64,000 nucleotides of DNA from an uncultured Pseudomonadota bacterium (GCA_903825645.1 CAIKBL010000038.1:1-64000); one strand, 5' to 3'. Counted from the stretch's first letter, positions 11,482 through 21,551 are shown. Program-made: numbers and translations. Notes: generated by a model from the letters alone, not told the origin.

Positions 11482-11499
11482 TTTCCCGTATCCACGCAA

Positions 11500-11866
11500 T
11501 GATTCTTGAGTAGGAGTTTTTATTTTTCTTGGGATTTTTTGGTATTTTATTTAAGCAAAAATTTGACTCATGCAAATTCAGATTACACCACTTGACCGAT
11601 AATGGCCCGACGAGGTGATAACGACTTTGTCGCTGCAGCAACGATACTAAATCGCGAATTTAAGGCCTGTTTCGTCGCGCAAGAGACCGATGCGAAGCCA
11701 AATGCGCACTAAAGTACAGACGTGTTCTACCCAGAAAGATAGCGACAACTTGGGCGTGTTCTGTAATCGGGCCCACGGACACGTTCCCCGTAACCGTTGT
11801 CCCGCCACTTCGAGACATGAACGGGTGGCACCTTTGCAAACGCGTTTAGGCAGGCGCAACGACGTC
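11500..11866. other. A+T-rich leader of the phosphoramidate-type operon and rarA downstream region
   Basis: No gene is supported. The part next to the operon (about 11500-11580) is strongly A+T-rich. On the minus strand it offers a TTGCAT hexamer followed by AATAAAAT, a possible but unconvincing promoter. No hairpin with a T-run was seen after rarA. Confidence 0.35.
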
Positions 11867-13156
11867 TCAGGAAGCCGGGGGGCTACGCAGCCGCCGCAAT
11901 TTCTCGGCGATCTGGATTTCAAGGCCTCGTTCAGCAGGCTGGTAGTAGACCCTCGAGAGGATCTCCACAGGGAAATAGCGTTGGCCTCGGGCGTGTGCTC
12001 CGCGCTCATCATGGTCGTATCGGTACCCCGCACCATGACCTAATTCCTGCGCCAATCGGGTGGGCGCATTCCTCAAGTGGTCTGGTACTGGGAGGGTGCC
12101 GCTTGCCTGCACTTCGGCGCGGGCAGCAGCGAACGCGGTATAGACGGCATTACTCTTTGCAGCACAGGCGCAATATACCAATGCCTGGGCGAGGCCTAGT
12201 TCGCCCTCCGGTGCCCCCAGCCGCTCGAAGGTCTCCCATGCGTCGAGTGCAAGACGCAGGGCGCGGGGATCGGCATTGCCCACATCCTCACTCGCGATCC
12301 GCAGGATCCGCCGCGCAATATATGCGGGATCGCACCCACCATCGAGCATCCGCGCGAACCAGTAAAGCGCGGCATCAGGATCTGAGCCCCGTACGGATTT
12401 GTGGAGAGCGGAAATTTGGTCGTAGAACTCATCGCCCCCCCGGTCGAACCGTCGAACGCCTGCTCCGCTAATGACGGTCGCGACCAAGGCATCGTCAATG
12501 GGCCCGTCGCCGGCGAGCTCAGTAGCGAGCTCTAGCAGATTCAATGCACGTCGGGCGTCGCCGTCTGCCGCTCGTGCCAACCGGATCACCGCCTCCTGGG
12601 TCAGACTCGCGCCGATCGAGCCGCCCATTTCTTTCGCGGCCCGAGTAAGCAAATCGCCCAAGGCCTCTGGCTCAAGCGTCTTTAGGACGTAAACCCGCAG
12701 CCGCGACAGCAGCGCGTTATTCAGGACAAAGGCGGGGTTCTCGGTCGTCGCACCGACGAAGATAATAGCCCCGGATTCGATATGGGGGAGGAAAGCGTCC
12801 TGCTGAGCCTTGTTGAAGCGATGGACTTCGTCGACGAAAACAACCGTTCTGCGTGCACTTGCCTGTCTCACGAGCCCTGCTTGCTCCACCGCGGCCCGGA
12901 TGTCCTTCACCCCACTCAGAACGGCCGAGACTTCGATGAATTCCGCTGTCGCAGCCCGTGCAATCAGTTTGGCAAGCGTGGTCTTCCCTGTGCCGGGCGG
13001 GCCCCAAAAGATAAGAGAATGGAAAAGGCCGGTATCGAGCGCATGCCGCAGCGGCTTGCCCGGATCAAGCAGATGGGACTGTCCGACGACTTCCCCAAGG
13101 GACCGAGGCCGTTGGCGTTCGGCTAGCGGTCGAGTAAGGTCATCTACGGTATTCAC
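11867..13156 (-). CDS. rarA: replication-associated recombination protein RarA (MgsA)
   Basis: This 429-residue AAA+ ATPase acts at stalled replication forks and is related to clamp-loader and RuvB subunits. Walker A is GPPGTGKT (52-59) and Walker B is [10 protein letters not shown]; sensor 1 is GATTEN. An [12 protein letters not shown]-terminus and the C-terminal oligomerisation domain ([26 protein letters not shown]) are conserved. It lies 33 bases after lolA on the same strand, the usual ftsK-lolA-rarA order of gammaproteobacteria. Confidence 0.96.
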   Translation of the reverse strand: MNTVDDLTRPLAERQRPRSLGEVVGQSHLLDPGKPLRHALDTGLFHSLIFWGPPGTGKTTLAKLIARAATAEFIEVSAVLSGVKDIRAAVEQAGLVRQASARRTVVFVDEVHRFNKAQQDAFLPHIESGAIIFVGATTENPAFVLNNALLSRLRVYVLKTLEPEALGDLLTRAAKEMGGSIGASLTQEAVIRLARAADGDARRALNLLELATELAGDGPIDDALVATVISGAGVRRFDRGGDEFYDQISALHKSVRGSDPDAALYWFARMLDGGCDPAYIARRILRIASEDVGNADPRALRLALDAWETFERLGAPEGELGLAQALVYCACAAKSNAVYTAFAAARAEVQASGTLPVPDHLRNAPTRLAQELGHGAGYRYDHDERGAHARGQRYFPVEILSRVYYQPAERGLEIQIAEKLRRLRSPPAS

Positions 13157-13189
13157 GCCCGCAAGCGTACGAGGACCGGCATAAATTGG

Positions 13190-13843
13190 CTACTTCCCGG
13201 CACCTGTGGTGCCGGTGACCACATCAACTCCGGGCGGGGGCACGAAGACAAATCGGCTGCCGTCGAGCACGGGATTTCTGCGCAATGCCAAGAAACGCAA
13301 TTCGGTGATCTGCCCAAGACTATCCGACAGTCGCATCACCGCAAGCGTGTTATCACTCAAGCCCACCTCGACCGCTGAATATTGTTGTTCCCGGTTTTTG
13401 GGAGAGAGCCTCACCCATCGCTTACCCTCCCGTACGCCAAGCTCTTTCACCGTGTATTGTGAGTCGATATCAACGTTGCCACCCAGCAATTGAGCCGCCG
13501 AGCCCGCCGCGTTTTTTTCCACCGCATTGACGGTCACTTGCGCGAGCTCTTCGTCATAAAGCCATAAGGTCTTACCATCGGAGGTGATGGTCTGGTGATA
13601 AGGCTTCATGTAGACCCAGACAAATTTACCGGGCTTTGTCACCTGTAGATTGCCGAAGGAGGTCTCGAGTAGCGCGCCGCTTTCGTCAAAAACCCGTTGT
13701 TCAAAGTCTGATGACAACGTTGAGAGATCTTTGAGAAAAAAATCAAGCCGCTGTCGTGCGGTATTGTCTGCTGCGATCCCCGATCTACTGCCGAACAGGG
13801 CGCTGATAAACAACGCGAGCACGACAAGACGCCTTGCGTTCAT
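13190..13843 (-). CDS. lolA: outer-membrane lipoprotein carrier protein LolA
   Basis: This 217-residue periplasmic chaperone carries lipoproteins from the LolCDE transporter to the outer membrane. A signal peptide (about 1-25, cleavage after GIAA or nearby) precedes the LolA half-barrel with SDFEQRVFD, KPGKFVW and KTLWLYDEEL. Partner genes lolD and lolC lie at 24-26 kb. It follows ftsK by 12 bases and is probably co-transcribed with ftsK and rarA. Confidence 0.95.
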   Translation of the reverse strand: MNARRLVVLALFISALFGSRSGIAADNTARQRLDFFLKDLSTLSSDFEQRVFDESGALLETSFGNLQVTKPGKFVWVYMKPYHQTITSDGKTLWLYDEELAQVTVNAVEKNAAGSAAQLLGGNVDIDSQYTVKELGVREGKRWVRLSPKNREQQYSAVEVGLSDNTLAVMRLSDSLGQITELRFLALRRNPVLDGSRFVFVPPPGVDVVTGTTGAGK

Positions 13844-13855
13844 GCGGCGAGGATC

Positions 13856-16171
13856 TCAGTCGCGGGGCGGGGGCGGGGGCGCAAGCACCTCGCGCGAACC
13901 ATTTGACTGCAACTGCCCCACCACACCGGACCGTTCCATTTCTTCCATCATTCGCGCAGCTCGGTTATAGCCAATCTTCAGACGGCGCTGCACGCCGGAA
14001 ATCGAGGCTCGTCGCGATTCGGTCACAATGCGCACCGCCTGATCGTAGAGCTCATCCGTTTCGTTGCCCGCCTCATCCGGATCGGCATCACCGAATCCAC
14101 TCCCATCGAGTCCTGGACTCGCGAAAATAATGTCGGGCACGTATTCTGGTGACCCCAGTGCCTTTAGCTCCTCAACAACCTTGTGGACTTCCTGATCAGA
14201 AACGAAAGCACCATGGATCCGTTGCGGGGTCGCGGTGCCGGGCGGCAGATACAACATATCGCCATGCCCAAGTAAATTCTCTGCGCCCATCTGATCGAGA
14301 ATAGTTCTTGAATCGATTCTGGAAGACACCTGGAAGGCTATGCGGGTCGGAATGTTGGCCTTGATGAGGCCGGTAATGACATCGACGGAAGGGCGTTGCG
14401 TGGCGAGAATGAGATGTATCCCCGCAGCGCGAGCCTTCTGTGCGAGTCGCGCAATGAGCTCCTCCACCTTTTTCCCGACCGTCATCATCATATCAGCAAG
14501 CTCATCGATGATGACCACGATGTGTGGCAGGTGGGTAAGGGCTGGCGGACCGTTCGGATCTTCCTGATCATCAAAAAGCGGATCGAGAATCGGGGTTCCG
14601 GCCGCGTCTGCCTCCTCAACCTTACGGTTATAACCGCCTAGGTTCCGCACACCCAGCGCGGACATCAGTCGGTAACGGCGCTCCATCTCCGCGACACACC
14701 ACCGCAAGGCATTGGCCGCTTCCTTCATGTCCGTGACGACCGGTGCGAGCAGACTCGGGATCCCCTCATAGACCGACAATTCCAGCATTTTCGGGTCGAT
14801 CATGATGAGACGGACTTCAGCCGCTGTTGCCTTGTACAGCAGACTCAAGATCATCGCATTCAAGGCCACCGATTTGCCTGATCCGGTAGTCCCGGCGACG
14901 AGCAGATGAGGCATCCGCGCCAGATCGACGACTGCCGGCTTCCCGGCAATATCCTTTCCCAGCGCGAGCGTCAGTGGAGAACTACTCTCTTCATATTCAC
15001 GCGCTTTAAGCACTTCGCTTAAGCTCACAATTTCACGCCGCTCGTTCGGAATTTCTAATCCTATGACGGCTTTACCGGGGATAACCTCGACCACCCGCAC
15101 GCTAACCGTAGAGAGCGAGCGGGCCAAATCTTTTGAAAGCGCCGTGATCCGGCTCGCCTTGACGCCCGGGGCCGGCATCATCTCGAAGCGTGTAATCACG
15201 GGGCCGGGCAACACCGCCACGACTTGGGCTTCTATCCCGAAGTCCTTAAGCTTCATCTCAACCAGACGGGACATTGCCTCAAGCGCTTCCTGCGAATACC
15301 CGACGCCGCTGGGACGTGGGGCGTCCAAGAGGCTAAGCGTTGGCAGAGCGCTGTTTACGGGTTCCTGAAAAAGAATGGTCTGCCTTTCTTTCTCCTGCCG
15401 TTCGCTCACAACGATTTCAGTGATTTGAGGCTCAATTCTGATCGGCACACGCGTCTCCTGACGCAAACTATCTTCCATCACGACCTGTGCCCGCTCGCGA
15501 CGAGCGCGCAGCCCCTGCCAGGTATCGAGCGCCCATTCACCCCAAATCGCAGCTTGTGCGTGAAAACGCAGCGCCCAATAACCGAGGACATCCATAACCC
15601 GCAACCACGAAACACCGCTAAAGAGCGTCAGTCCAGCAAAAAACCCGGCGAGCATCACCAGCACGCCCCCCAGTCTGCCGCAGCTCCCGATGAGCGCATG
15701 TCCGACCAGCGCACCGACAATCCCACCACCTTCTGCGATCCCCGTCGCAAGATGGGGCGGCGTGCGGGTCCACATCAGACCGCAAGCACCGAGCAGGACC
15801 ATCAGCAGACCCGTAATCCGGACCGACATCGCCGGATAATCGATGGGTTGGTCGTTATGCCGCCCGAGATAAAGGAGCCACCCGAGATATCCGATCATGC
15901 AGGGGAAGAGATAGGCGACAGGTCCACTAATGGCGAGCAGTACATCAGCCAGCCAGGCGCCGATGATCCCCCCGCCGTTGCGGACGATTTCCGAGCCATC
16001 TCCGGTATGGGACCAACCCGGATCCGTGTTGTGGTAGCTCACCAGCGCGATGAGTACAAATAAGGCCGCCCCGCCGAAAACAATGAACAACCCTTCCCGT
16101 ACTCGATGCCAAATCTGCAACGAGAAGGTCGAATCGGTCAGCGGAGGAGATCTTCTCACTGCCTGAGACAT
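13856..16171 (-). CDS. ftsK: DNA translocase FtsK
   Basis: This 771-residue protein pumps chromosomal DNA through the closing septum and activates XerCD recombination at dif. The N-terminal about 190 residues hold four to five membrane helices. The motor follows: Walker A GTTGSGKS (427-434), the [13 protein letters not shown] region and Walker [14 protein letters not shown], then RPSVDVITG and the FtsK/SpoIIIE family [10 protein letters not shown] motif. The C-terminal winged-helix gamma domain (about 700-765, [21 protein letters not shown]) reads KOPS sites. The linker is short compared with E. coli FtsK. Confidence 0.97.
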   Translation of the reverse strand: MSQAVRRSPPLTDSTFSLQIWHRVREGLFIVFGGAALFVLIALVSYHNTDPGWSHTGDGSEIVRNGGGIIGAWLADVLLAISGPVAYLFPCMIGYLGWLLYLGRHNDQPIDYPAMSVRITGLLMVLLGACGLMWTRTPPHLATGIAEGGGIVGALVGHALIGSCGRLGGVLVMLAGFFAGLTLFSGVSWLRVMDVLGYWALRFHAQAAIWGEWALDTWQGLRARRERAQVVMEDSLRQETRVPIRIEPQITEIVVSERQEKERQTILFQEPVNSALPTLSLLDAPRPSGVGYSQEALEAMSRLVEMKLKDFGIEAQVVAVLPGPVITRFEMMPAPGVKASRITALSKDLARSLSTVSVRVVEVIPGKAVIGLEIPNERREIVSLSEVLKAREYEESSSPLTLALGKDIAGKPAVVDLARMPHLLVAGTTGSGKSVALNAMILSLLYKATAAEVRLIMIDPKMLELSVYEGIPSLLAPVVTDMKEAANALRWCVAEMERRYRLMSALGVRNLGGYNRKVEEADAAGTPILDPLFDDQEDPNGPPALTHLPHIVVIIDELADMMMTVGKKVEELIARLAQKARAAGIHLILATQRPSVDVITGLIKANIPTRIAFQVSSRIDSRTILDQMGAENLLGHGDMLYLPPGTATPQRIHGAFVSDQEVHKVVEELKALGSPEYVPDIIFASPGLDGSGFGDADPDEAGNETDELYDQAVRIVTESRRASISGVQRRLKIGYNRAARMMEEMERSGVVGQLQSNGSREVLAPPPPPRD

Positions 16172-16524
16172 GCCAGCACCCTATTCCTTAAACTACCCAA
16201 GCTATTCACGCTAACTGTTTGTAATCGTTTGACATTGAAGTGTACTTGAGGATCTACTTTAATACTACTCTCTCGCCGACTCCAGCGCATGGTTCGGGGT
16301 CCTGTCGGACACGATGATGGGCCGTCACTGTCCGTTGCTTCCACCGGGCTTTAGCGCCAATAATCGAGCCACGCCGTGACGCGGGACATCTGCATCGCCT
16401 CAAGAGATCTGTTCTGCCGAGGCACATGCGCATTCTCCACTCATTCAGACCGGTTCCGGGTGGCGGGCTGCTTCGACTAGAATCAACAACTCCGCCGCAC
16501 CCGGCGCTTGCAAAGCATGCTGTT
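16172..16524. other. divergent intergenic region, ftsK and DUF1820 gene
   Basis: It separates the divergent ftsK operon and the DUF1820 gene, so it should hold promoters for both. I could not pick out a convincing -35/-10 pair or operator. Confidence 0.35.
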
Positions 16525-16863
16525 ATGAGAAAAAAAACGACCTATCGCATCACATTCCATAGCCAGGGCAAGGTTTATGAGCTCTACGCCCGGAACGTCA
16601 ATCAGGGTGGCCTCCTCGGCTTCGTCGAGGTAGAGGAAATCCTCTTTGGCGAAAAAAGCACGGTAGTGGTTGATCCCGCCGAAGAAAGCCTTAAGGCAGA
16701 GTTTGCCGGGGTTAGCCGGACTTACATCCCGATGCATGCAGTCATTCGGATAGATGCGGTAGAGAAGTCGGGCAGTAGTAAAATCACCGAAGTCGGGAAC
16801 CGTGGCGAAAAAGTAACACCGTTTCCCATCTTTACCAGTGGACCCGATCATCAAAAACCCTAA
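16525..16863 (+). CDS. DUF1820 family protein
   Basis: About 112 residues. The first about 90 match the DUF1820 pattern: YRITFHSQGKVYELYARNV, then GFVEVEEILFGE, VVVDPAEE and the region ending IPMHAVIRIDAVEK. ATG 16525 begins the conserved MRKKTTYRI segment; the frame is open further upstream but without conservation. The protein is soluble and of unknown function, common as a single gene in gammaproteobacteria. Confidence 0.85.
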   Translation: MRKKTTYRITFHSQGKVYELYARNVNQGGLLGFVEVEEILFGEKSTVVVDPAEESLKAEFAGVSRTYIPMHAVIRIDAVEKSGSSKITEVGNRGEKVTPFPIFTSGPDHQKP

Positions 16864-17374
16864 TACCCGTCGAGCTGCCGTTTGGCTGATCTGCCATGCC
16901 CCCAGGTCCGCCTGTTCGGGCGTGCTAAATGGTATGGACGACCGGTTTCGACTTAAACCGCACCGTGGTTGCGCACGTGTCTCGCGGAAGGCGCAGTACC
17001 CTTGACGTTCTGGCAGATGCTGCGGTGCAAATTTCGCTTCAATTCGAAGTGCCGCCGACGCAGGGGCTCTCCCAAACCTCGTGTCCCACCTTTCAGGTCG
17101 GCGGTCGGTACCTGCTATCCCACCCCGACCTCAGCGAAGCCTGCGTGATGACCGGAACTTCTTCGGCATTCTCACGCGAATGCAGGAGCCACTGCCGTGC
17201 ACGATTTGCGGTGTTGCATGGACTGTCACAGGGCAAGCAGCGGGCGGCGCACTATCTAACCCGGGCACGCCGAGACGACGAAAGTGCTTTTGCGATCAGC
17301 AAGGCAGGGGACGCCCACAAACGTGAGCTGGCTATCCCGCCTTACCGGACATCCGGTGAGGCCGGAGCGAATCC
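16864..17374. other. 511-base stretch with no confident gene
   Basis: A plus-strand frame (16929-17378, 149 codons) overlaps the next gene's ATG in an ATGA and would fit translational coupling. Its product has no domain, low complexity and no recognisable relatives. A hairpin with stem CGGTTT/AAACCG (about 16941-16958) might belong to a small RNA or leader. Both readings are speculative. Confidence 0.3.
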
Positions 17375-18508
17375 ATGAAAATTTCCGCCATAAAATCACT
17401 GGATGAAGTCGACGCTGCGGCCTGGGACGCATTGGTCGATCCTAAAGATCCGTTTCTGTCCTATGCCATCCTGCAAGGCATGGAGGCGACTGATTGTCTT
17501 TCAGAGCAAGGTTGGCAACCGACACATCTGTTGGCGCACGCCGAGGGGACCTTAGTCGGGGCCCTGCCGCTTTATATTCGCGACAACTCCTATGGAGAAT
17601 TTGTTTTCGATTGGGCTTGGGCGGACGCCTACGCCCGTGCAGGTGGCAGGTACTACCCTAAACTCGTCAGTGCCGTGCCGTTCACACCCGTCACCGGCCC
17701 GCGCATTCTGCTCGCGCCCGCAGCGCCGCCCGAAACCGCTGCGATGCTGATCTCCGGCGCCATTCAGCTCGCCGAGGACAATCGCCTATCTTCCTGGCAT
17801 TGCCTTTTTCCCGCGGACGCACAGCTCGAACAGCTCACCCATCCGGAGCTCATAGTTCGGGAAGGCTGCCAGTATCATTGGTTCAATCAGAACTACCCTG
17901 ACTTTGATGCGTTTCTAACGACACTCACCTCTAAGCGCAGGAAGGAGATCCGCCGCGAACGACGCGAAATCGACGCTGCTGGGGTCACCATCGAGATCGT
18001 CGAGGGCGTCGCCATTACGCCCGCGCTGTGGGACGTTTTTTATCAATTTTATTGCGACACTTTTGACCGTAAATGGGGTACGCCGCGCTTCACATCGACT
18101 TTCTTCAAACAGTTATCTGAGACGACAGACACATGGCCAGTTCTATTCATGGCACGCATCGGTGCCGAATACGTCGCTGGGGCTTTCGCCTTGCGGGGCG
18201 CTGATACTTTGTTTGGGAGACACTGGGGCTGCAATCGATACGTCAGAAACCTGCACTTCGAACTCTGTTATTACCAGACAATTGATTACTGCATTCGGCA
18301 CGGTTTAGCGCGCGTTGATGCCGGGGCCCAGGGCGAACATAAAATCGCAAGAGGCTTCAACCCGATCAAGACGTGGTCGGTTCATTGGATCCGCGATCCA
18401 GGCTTTCGCCGCGCGGTAGCGGACTTCTGTCGCCGTGAAACCGCCGCCATTGATGACTATGTCACGTCTATCGAAGCCCAGACTGCCTACCGGGAAGCCG
18501 ACCAATAA
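17375..18508 (+). CDS. peptidogalycan/FemAB-like GNAT protein (COG3146, PF04339)
   Basis: This 377-residue protein has two GNAT-like halves and the COG3146 hallmarks: ATDCLSEQGWQP, FDWAWADAY, PVTGPR, LTSKRRKEIRRERR and a C-terminal DAGAQGEHKIARGF. The family is distantly related to FemAB/aminoacyl-tRNA-dependent ligases, and its substrate is not established. GAGG a dozen bases before ATG supports the start. It lies two bases before aat and is probably in one operon with aat-bpt-infA, all users or helpers of translation components. Confidence 0.85.
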   Translation: MKISAIKSLDEVDAAAWDALVDPKDPFLSYAILQGMEATDCLSEQGWQPTHLLAHAEGTLVGALPLYIRDNSYGEFVFDWAWADAYARAGGRYYPKLVSAVPFTPVTGPRILLAPAAPPETAAMLISGAIQLAEDNRLSSWHCLFPADAQLEQLTHPELIVREGCQYHWFNQNYPDFDAFLTTLTSKRRKEIRRERREIDAAGVTIEIVEGVAITPALWDVFYQFYCDTFDRKWGTPRFTSTFFKQLSETTDTWPVLFMARIGAEYVAGAFALRGADTLFGRHWGCNRYVRNLHFELCYYQTIDYCIRHGLARVDAGAQGEHKIARGFNPIKTWSVHWIRDPGFRRAVADFCRRETAAIDDYVTSIEAQTAYREADQ

Positions 18509-18510
18509 CG

Positions 18511-19227
18511 GTGAGTACACCATTTTTTTGCCCTGCGACTCGAACGCTGAGTACTGCGCTCCCCTCCCCTTCGCTTGCGCTCCAGGATCCCAACGGCTTA
18601 CTCGCCGTAGGTGGAACGCTCAGTCCCGAACACTTGCTTGCCGCTTATCGAAAAGGAGTCTTTCCGTGGTATTCGGAAGGACAACCTATTCTGTGGTGGT
18701 CGCCCGATCCGCGCACCGTCATCTGGCCCGCACAACTCCACATTTCGCGAAGTCTACGCCGGTCTCTCCAACGCCATCGTTGGCGAATAACCGTGAATCA
18801 TGCTTTCTCGACTGTCATCACCCGTTGTGCCGCCCCACGCAAGGGCGCGTCCGGAACCTGGCTCAGTTCGGACATGATGGCCGCTTACACAGCGCTCCAT
18901 CGTCTTGGTCACGCCCACTCGATTGAGTGCTGGCGAGATGACATCCTTGCCGGCGGCATCTACGGAATCGCCGTGGCTTCGGTGTTTTGCGGCGAATCCA
19001 TGTTTAGCGCCCTCCCCGATGGCTCCAAGGTCGCTATTCTGGCGCTGTGTCGCCGACTCGTCAGGTGGGGCTACCGGTTGCTGGACTGCCAAGTTGAGAA
19101 TCCGCACCTGAACACACTCGGCGCGAGCCCCCTGTCCCGCGCCACATTTTGCGGAATCCTGCGCACAGCAGATAATGTGCCGGAAAGCGCTTGGTATGAA
19201 GATTTGGAGGAGGACGTTCCCGTATGA
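18511..19227 (+). CDS. aat: leucyl/phenylalanyl-tRNA--protein transferase
   Basis: This 238-residue enzyme attaches Leu or Phe from aminoacyl-tRNA to N-terminal Arg or Lys, creating degrons for ClpS/ClpAP. Family motifs are present: GLLAVGGTLSPEHLLAAYRKGVFPWY, WWSPDPR, HSIECW, LAGGIYG and FCGESMFS. The start is GTG at 18511, two bases after the upstream stop codon. It overlaps bpt by four bases. Confidence 0.96.
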   Translation: MSTPFFCPATRTLSTALPSPSLALQDPNGLLAVGGTLSPEHLLAAYRKGVFPWYSEGQPILWWSPDPRTVIWPAQLHISRSLRRSLQRHRWRITVNHAFSTVITRCAAPRKGASGTWLSSDMMAAYTALHRLGHAHSIECWRDDILAGGIYGIAVASVFCGESMFSALPDGSKVAILALCRRLVRWGYRLLDCQVENPHLNTLGASPLSRATFCGILRTADNVPESAWYEDLEEDVPV

Positions 19228-19937
19228 CGCAGCCACCCCGTACGAGTCTCGGTTTTTTCCTCACGCCGCCGCACAAGTGTGGATATCTGCCTGAACGAAA
19301 TGCCGTGACCATTTTCGTTGATCCGCGACGGACCCCAAACGTGCGGTCCTACACGGCGCTCTCCCAGCATGGCTTCCGACGTAGCGGAGATCACGTCTAC
19401 CGCCCACAATGTCCAGAATGTACCGCCTGTGTCGCGGTGCGCGTACCGGTCGACGAATTTGCGCTAAAACGCGCGCAGCGAAGGACGCTAGCACGCAATA
19501 GCGACATCACGTTGATCCCCAAAGCGCCAGTTTTCCAGCGCGAACACTATGCCCTCTATGAGCGCTACATCGCGGCGCGCCACACAGGCGGCAGCATGGA
19601 GAACCCAGAGCCCGCGAGCTATCTGGAGTTTCTCACCGCAACCTGGGCGGACACGGTATTCTACGAGTTCCGGGCGGGTTCGCGTTTGCTGGCGGTAGCG
19701 GTGGTGGACCACTTAGATGACGGTCTATCTGCGGTATACACCTTCTTCGATCCGGCCGAAACTTCGCGTAGCCTTGGGCGCCTCGCCATTCTTAAACAAA
19801 TCGAACTGGCACGTGCGCTCCAGCTTCGTTGGCTGTATCTCGGATATTGGATCGAGGACTGTCAGAAGATGTCCTACAAAAAAGAGTACCGGCCACTGGA
19901 GTATTTACAGGGCGGAGAATGGCGCCGGGAAGAGTGA
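19224..19937 (+). CDS. bpt: aspartate/glutamate leucyltransferase (Bpt/Ate family)
   Basis: This 237-residue protein transfers leucine to N-terminal Asp or Glu, feeding the same N-degron pathway as Aat. Motifs: HKCGYLPER, the RRSGDHVYRP segment with a nearby CPECTAC cysteine cluster, and the C-terminal YLGYWIEDCQKMSYKKEYRP. The ATG overlaps the aat stop in ATGA. The aat-bpt pair next to infA is widespread in proteobacteria. Confidence 0.95.
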   Translation: MTQPPRTSLGFFLTPPHKCGYLPERNAVTIFVDPRRTPNVRSYTALSQHGFRRSGDHVYRPQCPECTACVAVRVPVDEFALKRAQRRTLARNSDITLIPKAPVFQREHYALYERYIAARHTGGSMENPEPASYLEFLTATWADTVFYEFRAGSRLLAVAVVDHLDDGLSAVYTFFDPAETSRSLGRLAILKQIELARALQLRWLYLGYWIEDCQKMSYKKEYRPLEYLQGGEWRREE

Positions 19938-20078
19938 GCCGGGACTCGCGCGCCTTTACCCCACCCGGGCCATCAGGCACAATTGGCGGCTTGAAAGCGT
20001 CCTTTCACCAAATCCCAACGCTTCTTCCCGATCACGGGACGTCCCCGCAAACACTCACAGAAAGCGATATTCCACCGC

Positions 20079-20297
20079 ATGGCGAAAGAAGACCACATTG
20101 AAATGCAAGGTCGGGTCGTGGAGACCCTGCCGAATACGATGTTCCGCGTCCAACTTGAAAATGGCCACATCGTGATCGCCCACATCTCGGGTAAAATGCG
20201 CAAGAACTACATTCGCATTTTAACCGGCGACAGTGTCATGGTTGAGCTGACGCCTTACGATTTGTCCAAAGGCCGAATCACCTTCCGCGAGCGTTAA
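20079..20297 (+). CDS. infA: translation initiation factor IF-1
   Basis: This 72-residue S1/OB-fold protein binds the ribosomal A site during initiation. The sequence is almost invariant: [19 protein letters not shown], and ending [11 protein letters not shown]. It lies 141 bases after bpt, enough for its own promoter, and converges with the phosphatase gene at 20329. Confidence 0.98.
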   Translation: MAKEDHIEMQGRVVETLPNTMFRVQLENGHIVIAHISGKMRKNYIRILTGDSVMVELTPYDLSKGRITFRER

Positions 20298-20328
20298 AGT
20301 CGCGCGTGACTGACCGCGACGCGGCAAG

Positions 20329-20805
20329 TCAGCCGTTTGCGGTCAGATCTGCGAGCAGCTTTGCGACGCCGATGTCAATGAGCCGCGCGGCATATTCAAA
20401 CTCCTCAATGCCGCGACCGTAAGGGTCGGGAACCTCCGCATCACCACTCGCGGCCATGCCCGTGAGGAGCAGTTCGATTTTGGCGCGTGCCTGGATAGGC
20501 TGCAGGCGAGCCAAATGCCCGAGATGTTCGCGGTCAAGCGCCACGATCCGGTCGAAGGCCATGAAATCCTCCGTCGTCACCTGCCGCGCGCGCTGTGCAC
20601 GAATGTCGACACCATAATCAGCCGCCACGGCGATCGCGAGAGGATGAGGGGGTTCGCCTTCCCGGGCATGGGTACCCGCGGAGTCAACGAATATCCGATC
20701 TTGCAGCCCACGGGCAGACAGGGCATCCGCCAAAAAACCATGCGCGATTGGCGAGCGACAGAGATTACCCGTACACACAAACAACACACTGTACAGACTA
20801 TTCAC
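20329..20805 (-). CDS. low-molecular-weight protein-tyrosine phosphatase
   Basis: This 158-residue protein has the P-loop CTGNLCRS (Cys11 to Arg17) and the general-acid aspartate in VPDPYGRG. LMW-PTPs of this kind often dephosphorylate tyrosine kinases that control capsule or exopolysaccharide export (Wzb type). The ATG overlaps the kdsB stop by four bases, so it is the last gene of the envelope operon. The link to polysaccharide control is inferred from family and from the EPS genes downstream in the window. Confidence 0.9.
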   Translation of the reverse strand: MNSLYSVLFVCTGNLCRSPIAHGFLADALSARGLQDRIFVDSAGTHAREGEPPHPLAIAVAADYGVDIRAQRARQVTTEDFMAFDRIVALDREHLGHLARLQPIQARAKIELLLTGMAASGDAEVPDPYGRGIEEFEYAARLIDIGVAKLLADLTANG

Positions 20806-21551
20806 CCCGTATAGTCGGTCGTGAATCGGGCCAGATCTGCCGCGGTATCAATCCCGATTCCGCACGGCGCGACGGCATCAGGCACTAGGATGCAAGCGCC
20901 GTTAGCCAGTGCACGGAGCTGTTCTAGCCGCTCGGCCAGTTCAAGGGGATGCACGGGCAATCCGACGAAGCGCTGCAGGTAAGTGACGCGATAGGCATAA
21001 AGACCGACATGACGACGGTATTCGCGCCCGACCGTCCATCCGCCCACGGGATCATCACGCTGAAATGGCAATGCCGCCCGGCTGAAATATAAAGCCTTGT
21101 CACGCACATCGCGCAGGACCTTAACTTGGTTCGGATCTCGCCAATCGGCTTCTCTTTCCAAAGGCTCGCACACTGTAGCCATGTCCACCGCCGGATCGCT
21201 GAGTACCAGCGCGGCCACCTGCTGGATAACCGCCGCTGGCATGGCAGGCTCGTCGCCCTGCAAATTCACGATCACGGTCTCCGGCGATTCACCTCGCTGC
21301 GCAACCGCATCCGCCAGACGATCAGTACCGGACTGATGAGAGAGAGCCGTCATGCAAACAGTGGCACCGAACCCACTGGCCACGCGCGCGATCTTTTCGT
21401 CATCGGTCGCCACAACGACTTCGAGGGCCCCACTCAAGCAGGCTCGCTCATAGACGTGCTGCAGGATCGACTTGCCCCCGACCTCCATGAGTAGCTTACC
21501 TGGCAGGCGGGTAGACGCAAAACGCGCCGGAATATAGACCTTGAAATTCAT
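20802..21551 (-). CDS. kdsB: 3-deoxy-manno-octulosonate cytidylyltransferase
   Basis: This 249-residue enzyme makes CMP-Kdo for lipopolysaccharide inner core. Motifs: [12 protein letters not shown] (8-19), LQGDEP, and HVGLYAYR. The length is normal. It overlaps the Trm112-like gene upstream by four bases and the phosphatase downstream by four bases. Confidence 0.97.
   Translation of the reverse strand: MNFKVYIPARFASTRLPGKLLMEVGGKSILQHVYERACLSGALEVVVATDDEKIARVASGFGATVCMTALSHQSGTDRLADAVAQRGESPETVIVNLQGDEPAMPAAVIQQVAALVLSDPAVDMATVCEPLEREADWRDPNQVKVLRDVRDKALYFSRAALPFQRDDPVGGWTVGREYRRHVGLYAYRVTYLQRFVGLPVHPLELAERLEQLRALANGACILVPDAVAPCGIGIDTAADLARFTTDYTG

Noticed and set aside
8563..11499. Reading the fusion protein as PEP synthase plus sulfate-assimilation APS kinase
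   Set aside because: No sulfate-assimilation or gluconeogenic neighbours; the coupled hydrolase, cytidylyltransferase and methyltransferase fit the phosphoramidate pathway instead.
16930..17340. tmRNA gene, because of a GGTTTCGAC segment
   Set aside because: No T-loop with CCA end, no tag frame ending in Ala-Ala and no matching acceptor stem were found.
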